From positions 3,596,001 through 3,660,000 of the forward strand of contig JAKCOZ010000009.1 of NCBI GenBank assembly GCA_022605955.1: a DNA stretch of 64,000 bases, given 5' to 3'. A program made the position numbers and the translations under genes. Shown one piece after another: positions 35,201-49,706 of the stretch (positions within the stretch are counted from its first letter, which is position 1; every line of letters starts with the position of its first letter). Under the pieces are notes generated by a model. The model searched no databases. It was given only the letters and a program-made list of their open reading frames with translations, and was not told where the DNA came from. The DNA is from Rallus limicola (Eukaryota; Chordata; Aves; Gruiformes; Rallidae).

Positions 35201-38200
35201 CTGGGCACTCCACAGAGCCTGTGGACACATACTGGTTCCCAAATGCCAGAGGAAGGCCGCAGACAGCACACACAAGAGAAAATACTTCTGGGAGAAATCC
35301 TGGGAAGTCATCTCTTTCAGCATGGTCTAAGTGCTGGAACAGATGGGTATGTGGCTTGATCCATCAACTTTTTTTCTGCAGGAGAGCAGAAGAGCTGTTT
35401 GAGGAACAAGCCCTGCTCTGCTAATAAGTCTGCCAAGCAGATCAACACAGAAGAGAGGACTTCTGGTCCTGCATAACATGGGATGGCATCACAGGGACTG
35501 ACTGTTCACGAGCTGCATGCGTACAGGCTGGCACCAAACCAAGTCCTGCTGCTGCCGCCACAGCTTTCCACCCGCAAGGTCCAGTTTTCCTTCTGGTTCT
35601 TCAGACTTCAGACAAGGAACGTAGAGTCAAGTGCTGAGACACAACATAAATCTCTCCCGGGCACAAAGCATACAGATGGGGTGTACACATGAATCCAGGA
35701 AAGATTCGCATCTTTTTTGCAAGGTTCTGACTTGTTATGACCTCAGAAATAGCTGGAAATAAGATATTCTCTAACTTTGAAGAACTACTTTAAGCATGGG
35801 AATCACGGTTTTGATATCACAGGCAGCTACTGGAACCATCATCCCTAGAGAAAGAGAACAACTTCCTTCTACAGATAAGGTAGAAAAAGCACACTCAGAC
35901 TTTCATGGTACAACACTTGATCCCCTTTCCTGTAACACTACATTTTTAACCCACCCTCTCATTTTGCCATGTACTTCACACCTGTTAGCTCCCAACACTT
36001 TAAATAAATATATACACACACTCACTTCTTCGTGCATAATTCACCAAAACCAAGTAAATCAAAGAGCAATAAGGCATCCACTGTACACAAATTGCAAGAC
36101 AAGAAGCTGCAAGTAAGAATGAAGACACCCCAAGACCTAGACCTCAAATACTGCATTGGGACCAAAATCATCCTGTTATTTCTGAGTTTGAACACATGGA
36201 ATACCTGTATGCAAGTTCCCTCCCTTCCAAGTAACCTTACAAATGCTGTTTTTATCCACACCTTGAAGAACCTGAAAAAAAGATTCTTCTCCTCCTGGGC
36301 CCTCCCCACCCCCCAAAAAAAAATCCTTGAAATTCCATCCTTCAACCCAGACTGGAAATGTCACACTGTAATCAGATCAGTGACCCATCTCCTCTGGGAC
36401 TCTGCCAGAGCTTCAGCGAAAGACAGGATCAAAACACCAGCACGACTGCTCAACACTTTATCACATTCCTTATTCTGCTGGACTACAGCGCAGAGAGCTA
36501 ACACAGTCTCCGGTCCAAGCTATGCAATGTCTGCAATGACCAGAGCCTTCCATGCATAGCTACAAAGCCTTGTGGATTCAGCCCTCAAGAATAAGATGTT
36601 TTTAAAATGCAGAACATTTTGTACCAATATCCACTGCCATCAAGTTTCATACATGATGACCTAAAGGAAAACTGGCTTCTGCTTTCAGTTAAGCCCCTTT
36701 AAATGAATTGCACTGACTCCTTTGGTACAGGTAACGAGTAAATGCTGACTTCTCTCACAAACACGTTACTCCGACGTAACGTGTACTAACACAGACGTTA
36801 TCACGTGCCACTTCGTCATGCAGAAGCTAGCATGGATCTTTCCCAGCAGCAGTCCACAGTAAGTCATGTTACAGTTTAAGGCAGATGACTCAGCACACCT
36901 ACAGGACACCCTCTGCCCAGTATCTGTCCTTTCAGTATACACAGAGCTCCTAGGAGCATTACCCACTCTTGTGTTTTCACATGTCTGTACAGCATTTCAC
37001 TAAGCTTTCCTTACCCAGGCAATATCATCACCTTCTTGACACATGAAGGTCAAAATTCCAAGTAATAGTAATTCTCACTGCCTATTTTTTTAGTCCTGAA
37101 GCTGTCTCATTTTTGCTGAGTCTTACTCAGAAATTAAACGAGCAGAACTTCCTGTAACAGTTAACAGCGAACATAGAAGTAAGCCTATTGAGTGCAAAGC
37201 TTAACGCTAAAGCCACTCCTTGCTGCCAAAACAAACTCGGGCTTGCCAACCCATCTGCTCACGCAAATACAGCTCATGGCTAATCTATAAAGTAATCTAA
37301 TAAAGAAAATACCAGTTTATTAATTCTTTTAAAGACTCTTACTCCTGGGTAGTAACATAGAAACTGCTGAGGAAAGACTAACCTAGCCAAAGATGCAATT
37401 CTTTCTCCTGTGAGACTGGTTCTGTGATCCATTAACTACTTCAAAACCTCTCTGACACATGAGATTGAAAATAAACCAAACACTTAAGTGAAAAGACGAG
37501 ATAGCAGGAGAACAATTCCTAATTAATCGGGATTACCAGATACCTACTGTGCAGTCCTACCCAACAACTGGACCCCTCCACACCTACCTCACACCAAACA
37601 GACACCACCACTTTTCCCCAGTGTTACACAGGACCCATTTAAGTAGCTAAGTTTTCTATTCCAGCATGCTGTATGTAATAAAGAGCATTTCTGAGAACAC
37701 CAAAGTCTTTTTCCTGAGGAGAACCTAATACTTAAAAAAAAAAATCCCAAGTTTCATTTTAGCAGAAAACTGACCTGACAACCCCAAACCCTGACCAGAC
37801 AGGAGTCATGAGCTGTTTATAGGGACTCAACACTTTGTTCTCAAAAGGTATACTGATGCCACACACACAAACCCCACACTGCCAGCTTCGTGGTGCACAT
37901 AAAACAATAAGCCATACTAGCTGTGTCTTCCATATCCAGTTCCACAGACAAACCTCTGCAAGAACCCAGAAGAGAGAGAAAGCCCATCCCTGATCAGAGT
38001 AGGTAGAAGAAAAGCTTCTTACCTCTACCCAGGGAGCTCCATGAACAAAGCTAATATGCCCAGAAGAGCATTTCCACTAGATTGAGATTCTTTCCCCCTG
38101 CCCCGTTCACTCTCAAACTTTGCTGTACAATGTCAACTGACGGCAAGTGCTGCACTTCCTCATTCCCTGGCTGCGCGCATGCCTGCTCGCATGCAGCTCC

Positions 38201-38879
38201 CCAACGAGCCCAACACTCACACACAAGACAGAGCTCTGTAACAAAAGAAATTCCCTCCCAACAGCAAATCCTGGAAGTCTGTGTGTAACACATTCCCACC
38301 CTTCTTTCAAAACTACACAAACACCAACAGGCTTCAGAGGCCATTAAGTCTCATTAAACAGAAGAGGGGGGTAAAAAAAGGCTAGAAAATTTATCTCCAT
38401 CAATATTCTGTGCCAAGCTCACTGAAGTTCAGTTAAATCAGATTCAAAATTTGTTTTCTTTTATGCTCAGTAATTTTTGACTGTGAAACCAAAGGCACGA
38501 GGTTATCCACTTCCACATGAAAGTCTCTTATTCAGTAAACTACATCAGGAAAACGGGGCCACTTCAGGACAAGATGTTATCCCTTATCTGAAATTTCCTG
38601 GCTTGTAATAACACGAGAGAAACAAAACCCCACACCAACATCACAACCCTACCACAGTACCTCCCCAGCAGAGAATTTAAAAGCAATTTACAATGATTTA
38701 AGCTTCAGAATATCCTGTGAATTAAGAGATGATGTCTTACTACAGAACAGAAAACTGTTGATAAAGTTACTTAGTTTCACAGGGGGAAAAAATAAGAGGA
38801 ATGGATTCTTAGTATATTGCTTTCTTGGCCTCTTACTCAGCATTCAATCATTAGTATTCCTCCACTGAGTTATGAACAC

Positions 38880-38935
38880 GTCTTGGGTTTGTGTGGCAAG
38901 GTTTTTTGGGGGGAAGGGCTGCAGGGGTGGCACAG
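38880..38935 (+). repeat. Probable truncated LTR fragment
   Basis: The stretch GTCTTGGGTTTGTGTGGCAA followed by GGTTTT, a G-rich run and GCTGCAGGGGTGGC resembles the first 50-60 bases of a common passerine retroviral LTR (from memory). Nothing downstream continues the match and no terminal duplication is visible. Confidence 0.4.
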
Positions 38936-39659
38936 AACACTGAAGAACACATATGCAGAGGAAGCTTAAACCTCACTGCTCACAGTCCCTAAAACATACA
39001 ACCTGCACATGGCTCAAGAAGCAAACTTGTGATTAAGATATACATTACTGACTTCATGATTTCTCGTTATTATAAATCCCTTACAGCTTACTTGAAAGAA
39101 AGGAGAAGTGACCAACTCTTAATAGTAAATAGTTTCATGATTTTTTACCTAGGAAATTTTTTTCTGCCAACCATAAGGACTCCCAAGCCACAGATGATTA
39201 AATCTGGGTAGTTAACAGCAGACAAGCCCATCTTGTCTTTGTCAGTGCAAATGACTATAACAGTAACAAAACAATTAAACCAAGATTAAAGATCAAGGAA
39301 GAACCAAATAGATAAACAGAAGAAAGGCAAAAGGCACTTAAAATATCCACAGAATCTGTCAAAAGAGACACATTGGTTCAACTGGTCAGCTGCTCATGAA
39401 CTATCAATCCAGCTCTCCCGCAGCCAAGCAAATCATTCCCTTTCCCCAGAAGCAGATAGATGTTTCAAGAGTTGCATTCTGAACACTCAAATAACCAAAG
39501 GAATTGCTACTACCACACGTTTGAAAACTAGAGCTACTGATCAAGCAATTAATGTGCCCCTAATGAATTATATTCTGACCCTGCTGAGTCTGAAGGCCTT
39601 CCCAAATAACTGGATAAGTAAGAGAGAAAAACTCCTTATCACCAGAACAGAGAGGTTTA

Positions 39660-39838
39660 AATTTCTTCCCTCTGAGAGAGGTGCCCAGAGAGGCTGGGGC
39701 TGCCCCTGGTTCCCTGACAGGGTTGGATGGGGTTTTGGGCACCCTAGGCTGGTTGGGGTGTCCATGCCCATGACAGAGGGTGCACTGGGAGGGGCTTTGG
39801 GGTCTCTTCTCACCCAAATCAGTCCACGATTGTGTGAA
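39660..39838 (+). repeat. CR1 LINE 3' fragment in intron 1
   Basis: It contains GTGCCCAGAGAGGCTGGGGC, GACAGGGTTGGATGGGGTTT and GGCTTTGGGGTCTC. It ends with a degenerate tail CCACGATTGTGTGAAAT. It is diverged from typical CR1 and antisense to RC3H1. Confidence 0.88.
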
Positions 39839-40138
39839 ATTTGTGTCCAAGTGAACTAATTTCTCCTATGACATTTTTTCAGAGTCAATACACGAGACTA
39901 TATTTTAAGAGATGTTTGTTTGGGTTTTGTTTTAAACAAACCTAGATTTGCTAGTGCTTCCCATCACATCACCCAAGAAAAAAGGCATAAAGACAAACAG
40001 GGCAAGCTTGTGAAGTCTTCAGATTTGATGGCAGGTACACACATTAGCTCTTGGTGTCAGCTAGAGAAAGCAATTTTTTTTTTCTTTAATAGTTGCTCCC
40101 AAGTTGAAGTTAGCAGTTTTAAATGCAGGTATTTATTA

Positions 40139-40204
40139 GGGGGTTGGACTAATAAGCCTTTGAAGGTCCCTTCCAACCTACAGCAGTCTGTGATTCTATG
40201 ATTT
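40139..40204 (+). repeat. CR1 LINE 3' tail, very short
   Basis: Only the last 65 bases remain: GGGGTTGGACTAATAAGCC, GAAGGTCCCTTCCAACC and GTGATTCTATGATT. It is antisense to RC3H1 and about 300 bases from the previous CR1 copy, so the two are separate insertions, each with its own tail. Confidence 0.9.
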
Positions 40205-43200
40205 TAACTGAAACAGGGCAATAACTCAGCCACACGAACAGCTCATCTAAAATTAAGATCTAATAAGTGATATACTTTAAGAGAAAGCAGTGGAAAGCAG
40301 GTAGCATTCTGGAGACTACAAATACTTCAGCTGCACAGGTGAAGGAACAGGCTTCTTTCAGTCCTCACTTGCTGAAGCAAAACTTTTTTCTATTCACCTT
40401 TTAGTGATCTGAAGTATCAAAAGTATCAATGCATTAATAAGATTAATATCTGCTAATGAGAAACCATATTAAAGATAAAAATTACTAATATCATTACTTT
40501 TTCATACAGGAATAATCTACAGTTACCTGACTAGAGGCATTCAGTAGATGAACATAAGGGGAAAATCTTGTTGCCACTGCAATGCCTTTATCATTTCTCA
40601 GACTGAGATAAGTAGACATGAATCATGTAGTTAGGACCCAACACAACTCAATGAAAGAGAAAGCGTAAAAACCCTCAACCTAACAAAGAATTAGAAAGTG
40701 TTGATTACCACCCACTCTCCAGTCAGAGCTTCTCTCCAACTTGATTCAGCGGCTACAACTTTGCTTTGATGTCAGTGACATTACAGCTACAAGAACAGTA
40801 TCACTGCAATGCAAAACAATGAGGCAGAGAAGGGGAGAATTACTTTGCCTCAAAACACTGGTGAAAAACCTCCTGCTTCCCAACATCCAACCTGTAATGC
40901 TACCTTTAGTAATTCCTCCTTATCCTACAAGCACTTTTGTAGAAGAAACACTCAAGAAGTGAGGGCAGGAAATCCAGAAATTGCCAAACCTGAATCTTTT
41001 TTGGGTACTCTGTGCAGACACATAAGGTTTTTTAGAGTATACTGTGAAAATATTACCAGAAATATTTCTCTGAGAGACTTACAAGGCTAAAACCAAGTTC
41101 AGTAGGCTCTCTGAAGTCCTCCCTTCCCCTTACGATCAAGGGGTAGCATTACACTGTTCACTCTCCCCTCAATTTTTTTCCAAACTACTAATAGACCTTT
41201 AAAAACAAAACTCCACAAACAGTAAGGAAGTGCTGAAATACACTGTAAGAGCAGTGTCAAGCGAACACACCTGCTACTGCCAAGCATAGAAAAGGAGAGA
41301 CTTCTATTTCAGTGAGTCATTGAAATTAACATGTGAAATCCCGTTTTATATAGAACTTCACAGGCATTCAAAACCCAAACATTTTAAGTGTCCATTTGAA
41401 AACTTTGTCTCAGAACTTCCTCTTTAATGTGTGTCCCATCTCCCCTCCCCTTGATTTCTTTGATTTGTCGGTGGTTTTCTTGTTACTTAGTAGATGCTGC
41501 CCCTATTTTAAAAATAGATGTAAACCAGCTTCATGTTAATAACTATTTACATAACAGTAGCCTCTAACAAAGCTTTATTTATTCCATTTACCTTCAAAGC
41601 AATTTAGTTTGGAAGACTGCACTTAAGCATCAAAAAGATCTTTCAGTAAAGGTACAAAGTCACCCAAGAACAGTGAAAACAAGTAATGAATTTTTAAACA
41701 AAACTACTGAGTGTCTCCTTGTTTTTCAATTCATGGGTTCATTTAAAATATATTATAATCACAAAAAGGGATCTCTTATGTGTTGTATACAAAACAATCC
41801 GAAGACTACTGTAATGTTATTTCAGAAGTCAGCAGAGCACCTAGTTTGCTGCCACATACATCACAGCAGGAGTTCACAAGAAAAGTTTTTTCACCCCCTA
41901 AGCATTACTACAATCCTATACCCTGTTATTGCCTTCTGTCTCCCAAGGTTTTGAGACAGAATTATTGAACTCTATCAGCTTCAAAAACTCAGCTCCTCTA
42001 CTTCAGGCTCCTGATTCAGTCAACCATATGATATCACTTCTATCTTAGTAAGAAACTATGGTACCATCAAGTTCAGGGTAAAGATGCTCATTCGAAAACA
42101 GCTGTCAAAACAGTGTTCTGCTTACTACAACACCGCAGTCCTAACAACCACTTACAGACTGAGGAGTTGCTAATAGAAGATAATTAGGTTTTCCCTTTTT
42201 CTCTCTCAGATCACAGCTTAAGCCTAGCTGCACTTATCCTGTCTAGACCTAAAAGGAGAATTATAAAAAGATTAGTGAAAATGCACAAATTGGAAGCAAG
42301 GACCAATGACAGCCACTACCTAAAAGCACACCTCCAGACAAGACTTAACACCACAGAAAAAGAATCTCATCTCTACTGTGACAAAAGATACTAATGTGCG
42401 TTGCTTACCACAAGCTAACATGAGCTAACCATCTTACTCTTGTAAGCACTGAAACACCCAGACTTAAGATTTAATTTACTACCAATGAGGACAGATATTA
42501 AAAGCTCATCTCTCACATTTTCAGTCATTTCACAGTTGGGCAAGTCAGAACTGCAGAAAGGCAGCATGGCCTTCTCCCCAGTACTCCTGTGCCACCACTG
42601 TAGCTGACACGTGTCATCTATACCAGGGACGTAAGCCTGTCAAAACCAAATCCCTTTCCTTCCTACACTGACTTCTAACAGGCTCCAAAAGCTGTTCCAG
42701 ATCAGTAAGATGGTCAAGCAGTCCTGGAAGCATAAGGGAAAGAGCAGGGGAAGCACAGAAGGGGGAAGCTTCAAGACAGCCTCTTTCAGCATCATTACAG
42801 GTTTAGCGTGTTTTTAGGTACATTGTCATGAGCAGCGTATTCTGGCACAAGCAGGAAACACTGATTAAAGCATGTCTTCATTAATGGAAGCCATCTCTAA
42901 AGTAGTGGTTATGTTTTAACTACACATTTAAACACTATTGGGCAATCCTAACAATGAGGATGACTAGACAGCTTGGTGTGATGAGAGCAGGTGAAATGGA
43001 GTAAGGAGCTCAAGCAATAACCATGGATGGCACTGTTCCTTTATATTAAATAAATCTAAAATTTTTCTATGTTTCTAAAATAATGCTTTGCAGCTAGCTT
43101 TAACCAATGTTTCTTGATAGTGCAAGTTACACAAAGAGTCAAACCCAATCTTTCAGGTAATCCTGGTTCAAGCACTGAGCAAGGCATTATCTAAAAATAA

Positions 43201-44654
43201 TGCTATAGCAGTCCCTGGCTCCCAGTTTTCTGACTGCTCCTAGAACCAGAATTACAAACACAGAAGCAATCATGGACATGGTATCACTACAACAGGTGAC
43301 ACAAAAATAGCTTTCAGGGATGAAACTAGGCCAGGTACCCTCTTTTGGCTAACCCTGTAGAAACTTCACCGGTAATAATAGCAAGAATATCAAGATAACA
43401 CAAGTTTTACAGATGACAACTCTGCTTGTTTCCATGACACAGGCTGCAATTGTTTTTTACTACCATAACCTAGTCTACAAGAAAGCTCTGGAGTCATCCA
43501 AGGTTAAGAGGCAGCTTGTTGCAGTAATGGCACTGAGCCTAGGGAGTTTCAGCTCTGTTGTAACAGCTGCATAAAAAAATAAAATTAGATAGTCAACATA
43601 CTAGTCAAGATTTTCTCCACACCTCTGACCATAGTTTTGTTGTAAAAAATCCAAACCCTGTTCAGCCCGGACAGACAGACCTGCTTATCACTTTTAAGCA
43701 GTGTTAAATTACCATTCACATAGGGCTTGAAGTCTTTGAACATCAGTAGGAGAGGTCACCCAACTGTTGCTGAAAAGCAGGTTAATTCAGGTACTTCTGA
43801 CTCAGAATGTAATTGAGCCTCATTTGCTCTACTGGCACCCGGTGATTCAATTTGTAGCACTGCTAAAAAGAGCAGTTCCAGAGGCCAGAAACAGCCCGGG
43901 GGGCAAGGTACTTCTTTTGAATGAGACTTTTCATGCAACCTTCAATTATAAGGGGGGGGAAAAAAAAAAAAAACAAAACCAAGACACCACCCAACCTTAA
44001 ATACTTCGCTGCTTTGGTGTTAGTCTCACCTTCCACATTAATAAAAATAGCATCTTTTCTTTACAATTTTAAAAAAAGATCATTAAAAACAGTACTTGTG
44101 GTTTTACTGAGTGGAAACAAAAGATTCAAGTCTGAGAGTTTCCATTAAATACCTACAACAAACATGTTGAACTTAACCACAAAAAAGAAAGCTTTTTTTT
44201 TTTTTTAATAATCTTTTAGCATAGCAAAGAAGGCAAGACAGTTGTGTATAAAAAAAATCCAAACCTCCAACATCCCACTGATCCTCCTATCAGTAATGGA
44301 TAGAAGTTTCATTTCCTTTTGGCAAGAGTCCAAATTCAAATGGGGGAAAAAAAGCTATTTTGCATCCTCTTTAAAGCAACTTTGAATTATAATCCTAGTT
44401 ACAGAAATTTAAACATAGAAAATCTGAAAATCGTTCAGGCAAGAGGGCACAATATAATGATCCTGGGAATGTACCTATTAAAAATCACTGCCAACTTGAT
44501 GAATTTTGCTGTTCTGAACTTATAAAAACAGTTCTACTCCAGACACAGTTTTGTCTTCTTTAAGAAAGCTCTCTTACTGCTTACTTTAAATAAAACAACT
44601 TCTCAGTGGAGTGGTCCATGAAGAACAACCTTCTTATTCTCAGTTTATAACAAC

Positions 44655-44730
44655 AATTAGCAAAATGAGACAAATTTAGTACAACATTTGGAAGTTATTT
44701 TACTTTGCAGCCACAAAGATGTAAATCTCT
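44655..44730 (+). repeat. Diverged repeat copy A (pairs with 46,833-46,914)
   Basis: It shares GGAAGTTATTTT, CTTTGCAGCCACAAAG and the preceding A-rich CAAAATG...ATAAATTTAG/ACAAATTTAG block with copy B 2.2 kb away in the same orientation. The family is not recognised. Confidence 0.7.
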
Positions 44731-46832
44731 GAAAACATATCACAACTACATTGTAACAGCATCAGCAACTGGAATGATCTTGCAGAGAAATTGCCAGAGT
44801 TCTGTTGGTAAAAAATATGTAGTTCTCCATAGAACACTGAATGAGCCTATGTTTTCAAAAGCTTAGAGTAAATTTCTGTTAATGAACTTTACTCACAGAA
44901 GATTAGACCTCGCTTGTGGAAAATTAAGGACTAGAAGATACTCAGAAAGAGAGCAACAGTACCTGCACAGTCAAGCAACTCTGTACTTGAGTGGTTTAGC
45001 TTCCATTGACAATCCCCTTTCTGAAGTGGTCACAGCCCACCAAGAGCTTTCAACAGACACACTGCCCATCACAGGCCACTACAAGCCTACACAAGTGCTG
45101 GATGGAGCCTTCACGTGCCCTGACAGCAGTATTACTTATTCCAGCAGCTTCAGAGTAAGTCTGATCGATGTGGTACTGCAGACACAGACTACACAGAAAG
45201 CTACTTCCATTTTTCAGATCTACTTCTTTCGGTCTTAAAATAGAACGGATACACTTCACTGCCCATCACACCTCTACTGCAGCTGATCAAGCCTGGGTGA
45301 AGTGACAAGTAAGCCTTGTACAGGCAGTATTTGCTTGACTTCATAATTTCAATTTCCTCTGTCTCGTACTGTGCAAGCCCCTGAACTAATGGGCAGCTAT
45401 CTAAATGGATAATAGGGCATAGGAATGGAAAACTAAGCATTGAAGCCACCTCACTACCCATGCAGTCAGCTTTATACATGCCTGTATTTAACCACTCACT
45501 GTCTTTGGCAACAAAAGGCAAAAAAAGTGTGCAAAAAAAGTACACTAAAATGGACCACCAAACCATTAAAGAAGAAAATAATGAAAATCTGTAAGCCAAA
45601 GCCACCTGTGATAGCACTACTGAAACCCTCATAATTATTTTATTAGATAAAACAGGAACAAAGTATTTCAATATATTTATTAGCATACTGCAGTCCCTGG
45701 ATTTTTAAGAGGCTTACTGTCAATTTTCATTCTGTACTGACAGCTCTCATACCAGCTTGTAACATCAACATGACTGATTCTATTCCCACTTCTCAAAAGC
45801 TATGGTAATTCATTAATGTAGTTCCAGAACTTATCAGTTGCACTTGAAGGAAAGGATTGCTGTCACTCACTTCCCCTTCCTGAAGGCTCCCAATTACTGT
45901 CAGATGAACTGGCAAATGAACCCATCTAAGGCTCTCTTTTTCCCCTATCCTGGGGAGGAGGGTATGGGGAAGGGCAACTAACATTTTTATTTATCAGGCA
46001 AATTACTCACAGGAAGGTACAGTGGAATGTGTTTGTTTTTCTTCCCCCTTCAGATTCTACATAAAATACACCTGTGATCCTTTTAATACCTAGTGACTAA
46101 TACTGACACCACACCCCAGGCTCAATGCACAGTGCCTGATGCATTAGCCACACCACGACGTCCTCAAATACCAATGTCTAATTTACTGTACCGATACCAA
46201 GGATTTCTGTAGACACCTTTCTTCCTGGTACATCCTGAAATCACCTACATCGTGCCCAAGCTTCAGCTTGACAGAGCTCATGTTGTTGTAGTATAAGCTG
46301 GTCTAGCAAAGCTAAAAACCCACATAAAACTGGCTGTGATCACATAATTCCTTCTCAGAAACACACCCAGAGACATCCCCACCCAGTTGTTCTGTGCTAT
46401 TTTGTTAGAAACATTTGACTGAGAAGTTCCACTGAGAAATGAGTGACCAGAAAAGCTAACTACAGACCTCTCTGCTTGCTGAAGCCATATAAATCATCAG
46501 ACTTGAGAAACTGGAGGGGAGGGAGGGGGGAATATTTCATTTCTGTGAACTACAGAGCCTTTAACCCAATTTCATGATTTCCAATACATCTGGTACAGGA
46601 ATAAATGCAAAAAAAAAAAAGTCTGAAAGCAACTTGCCAGTTTTTATGCCATCTTATCAGACCTATTTTTATTCCTTCCTTTTCACAAATGCTACAGTAA
46701 TGAGACAGAACATCACACATTACAGAGATGTGAAAATTTTGTTTCCATACCCCCTACCCCACCTCCCCAGGAACATACTCTGCCAAAACTACAGTGCTGA
46801 ATGAGAAGATAAGACTTCTTGACTCTTGTGAA

Positions 46833-46914
46833 AATTAACAAAATGGGATAAATTTAGGACAAGTAGAACCTATGGAAGTTATTTTGCTTTGCAGCCACAA
46901 AGCTGTCAAATCTC
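46833..46914 (+). repeat. Diverged repeat copy B (pairs with 44,655-44,730)
   Basis: It aligns to copy A along its length with scattered substitutions and a small insertion (AGAACCT). Either an old local duplication or two members of an unnamed dispersed family would explain it. Confidence 0.7.
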
Positions 46915-49706
46915 CAATCCATCAGATCTCTCTTGCTCTAACCTGAAATCTGCTATCAAAACAGAATCTTATTCCCAAAATCCAAGCAGGCCACCAAAGG
47001 TGACTTAGTACTATACAGGTCATTAGCCTGGAAAGTATCATGTGGGCCGGGCCTTTTGGCCTTCTGGCAAAGTGTTTAGGAGAGCTTTGTCCACAGCCTT
47101 TCATTTTATTATTTTAATCATAAACATAAAACATATCCTGCACTCTGACAGACCTTTTATTTCTTTGCCCAGAGTCCCCAGTAAAATGCTAAGCAGCATT
47201 GAAGGGAAACCCAAAAAGCCACGTTTCCCAATGCATTCTGACACAAGTCAGAACAAGGTTATTCCCAATAGCCCCAGCTGCCTACTGTTATTGATAAGCT
47301 GCCTCTTAACTCTAGAAAAATGCAGACATGGATGATCAAGGATGTTTCCAAACACACTGGCAACTCTTACTCTGATTACCTTTTCTAAATTACATTTATC
47401 AGTGTAAAACTAATTATTTGTCTCCCTGCAGATCTTTAATATAAACACAACCTTACACTTGACAAATGGAGTAGGTTATTCAGAAGAGAATATTCCAGAT
47501 GGAATCGTGAAATAAGCCATCCTCAAGTCAGCAGTAAGTTCTGAATAAAGACCACAGCAGATAAAAGGCATAACAAGGTATTGTAGAAACAATGTCTTCA
47601 GGTAGAAATCACAACAGGACTTAAACCAGAACTCAAAATACAAGAGACACAACGCACACAAACATTAACGAGTCCAGAAGACAACCCTGATGGCTCACAC
47701 CTTTTCTGCTGGCAACAAAACAGCCACATTTAGAACAGTCTGCACTATTCCACACAAAGTTCAACTAATTCTCACTTTCCTGAATGACGTTTTCTTTCCA
47801 CTTGTATGAATCACCAACAAAGTAGTTAAGAGTGTCCAGGCTTCCATTCCTAAAGCCTGATTAAACAAGGAAGACTAAAATTCCCCATTTTAAGTTTTTT
47901 ACAGCAGTACTAAGACCTCTCTCTAATTAATTCTACAGGAGGCCTTTTCACACAATTCAACAGGAGAATGACTCACAAACAGGAAGGACAGCTTGCAGCC
48001 CCTGGTTTAACTTACCCAGTCCATTTCATCAAGGCAGTTCAGCCTAAATTATTTTTATCTTTCTCCTTTCAAATTTACAGCAACAGCCAAAGTAGTCACG
48101 AGGGAGTGCACCACAAACAATGCTCCCTAACTTCTCACCAGTTCCAGAGGAAGCAGGGACATATTGATAGTCCCCAGTAAAGTCCAAGAACACTGAGTCC
48201 CACGGTTGCTCCATTATCCAAACAGCCCATCCTGCAAGCCTGAATTGTCAAAGCAACAAAAATATCAGGCAATATGCCATTTCTGTTACCTGCATTAGCT
48301 AGCTGCCTCAGAACAAAGTGTGACTGAAAAAACAAACCCAAACCCCCACCATGCTTAGAAGGAAAGTAGCTGGCACCAGTGAATAGAAGAACCTTAAAGA
48401 GAACAGGAGAGATGAAGACACCCATGGATCCAATAAAAAAATAAGACACCCTACAAAAGAAAATAGAGCATTTTGACAAGCAAAGAAATAAAAACTCCTT
48501 ACAGACAAATAATTTCAAGTCTGGAAAGATATACAGGAGAATGGTATTTTCTCTGTAATTGCTATAGTAATTTCTGAGACTTTGCCCTGTTCTGACCTAT
48601 TTTTGAAACAAAATCCACATTCTCTTTACAAAGTGAGTAACACTAAGCATTACTGTCCTTCTGGAGCTGCCAAGTAAGAGCTAGTCATTTTCCAGCTTCC
48701 AATTTTGAGTTTTTGTTCATACCGACTCACACAATAATTAGTAACAATACAGGTGACTGACAACAATTTCCTATTTATCAAGTTAATTTTTATTTAATTG
48801 GTTCTGTTGTTTACAATAGGGTACTTAGTCAATTTTGTATGTTGCATGTAAATGCATGAGCCCCTCAGACATGTCTACAAATAACTGCCCAAATGCTATG
48901 TAAAACAGACTTCTTAATTACTCCAGAAGAGCACACAAAACACCTTTGTAAGCAACCTAGAAAACACAGCAACATTACTGGGAGGATTTTTTTATTTATA
49001 GAGGAGGAGGCTGATACTTGCTTGACAGTGTATATATACTCCTACTCTTTTCTCCATACCTCCTGTCTGAAGCAGGACAGTACTTGTCAGCTTCCTATCT
49101 CCTCAAAACACTTTAAGCACTCCACTGGCAAAAACCCCAGGCATGATTTTTGTACACTGAACTGAAATAGACACATTAAATTGTGAAAGATCATGAGCAG
49201 AGATGATTGCTTCACTGGACTCACGAGCAGATTTTTCAGTATTTCTTTAGCACAACGTTCACTTGTAAAGGCAGGGGAAAGTTTTCTCTTGAGCTTCCCA
49301 AATAACAGCTTATACTTGGAAACATGAGATTTAATCATCCATAGTCCTGTGCAGCTACCAGAATTATTAGCAGTCATAAAATTACATATATGCAGCATGC
49401 CACAGTTTCAGAACAACATGTAGGTAAGCTAACCAAACTCACTTTCTACTATTTCTTTCAAATTTAGCGACCATTAATTTCAAGGTCTGTCCTTTGGTTC
49501 TTGCATCTTGGCACAGAACTTAAAAAAAAAAAAAGGTACAACACACTTTAGCCTTGCTGTACTGTGAGTACCAGATTCATCAGATATAAACTCTGGATAA
49601 GAAAGTCTTAACATTTTCATTTGTTTGTACAGTTCCTGACATCAAATAGTACCTGAAGGACTTCCATTCTCAACTGGTAACAAAAAGAAGGGGAAGGGGA
49701 GGGAAT

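Noticed and set aside
36032..36559. Plus-strand open frame of 175 codons in intron 1
   Set aside because: It has no recognisable domain, the residue composition is unlike a folded protein, and no promoter or splice signals frame it. I treat it as chance.
45201..45686. Minus-strand open frame of 161 codons in intron 1, rich in hydrophobic residues
   Set aside because: The apparent membrane-like segments come from T-rich intron sequence. There is no conserved motif and no splice context.
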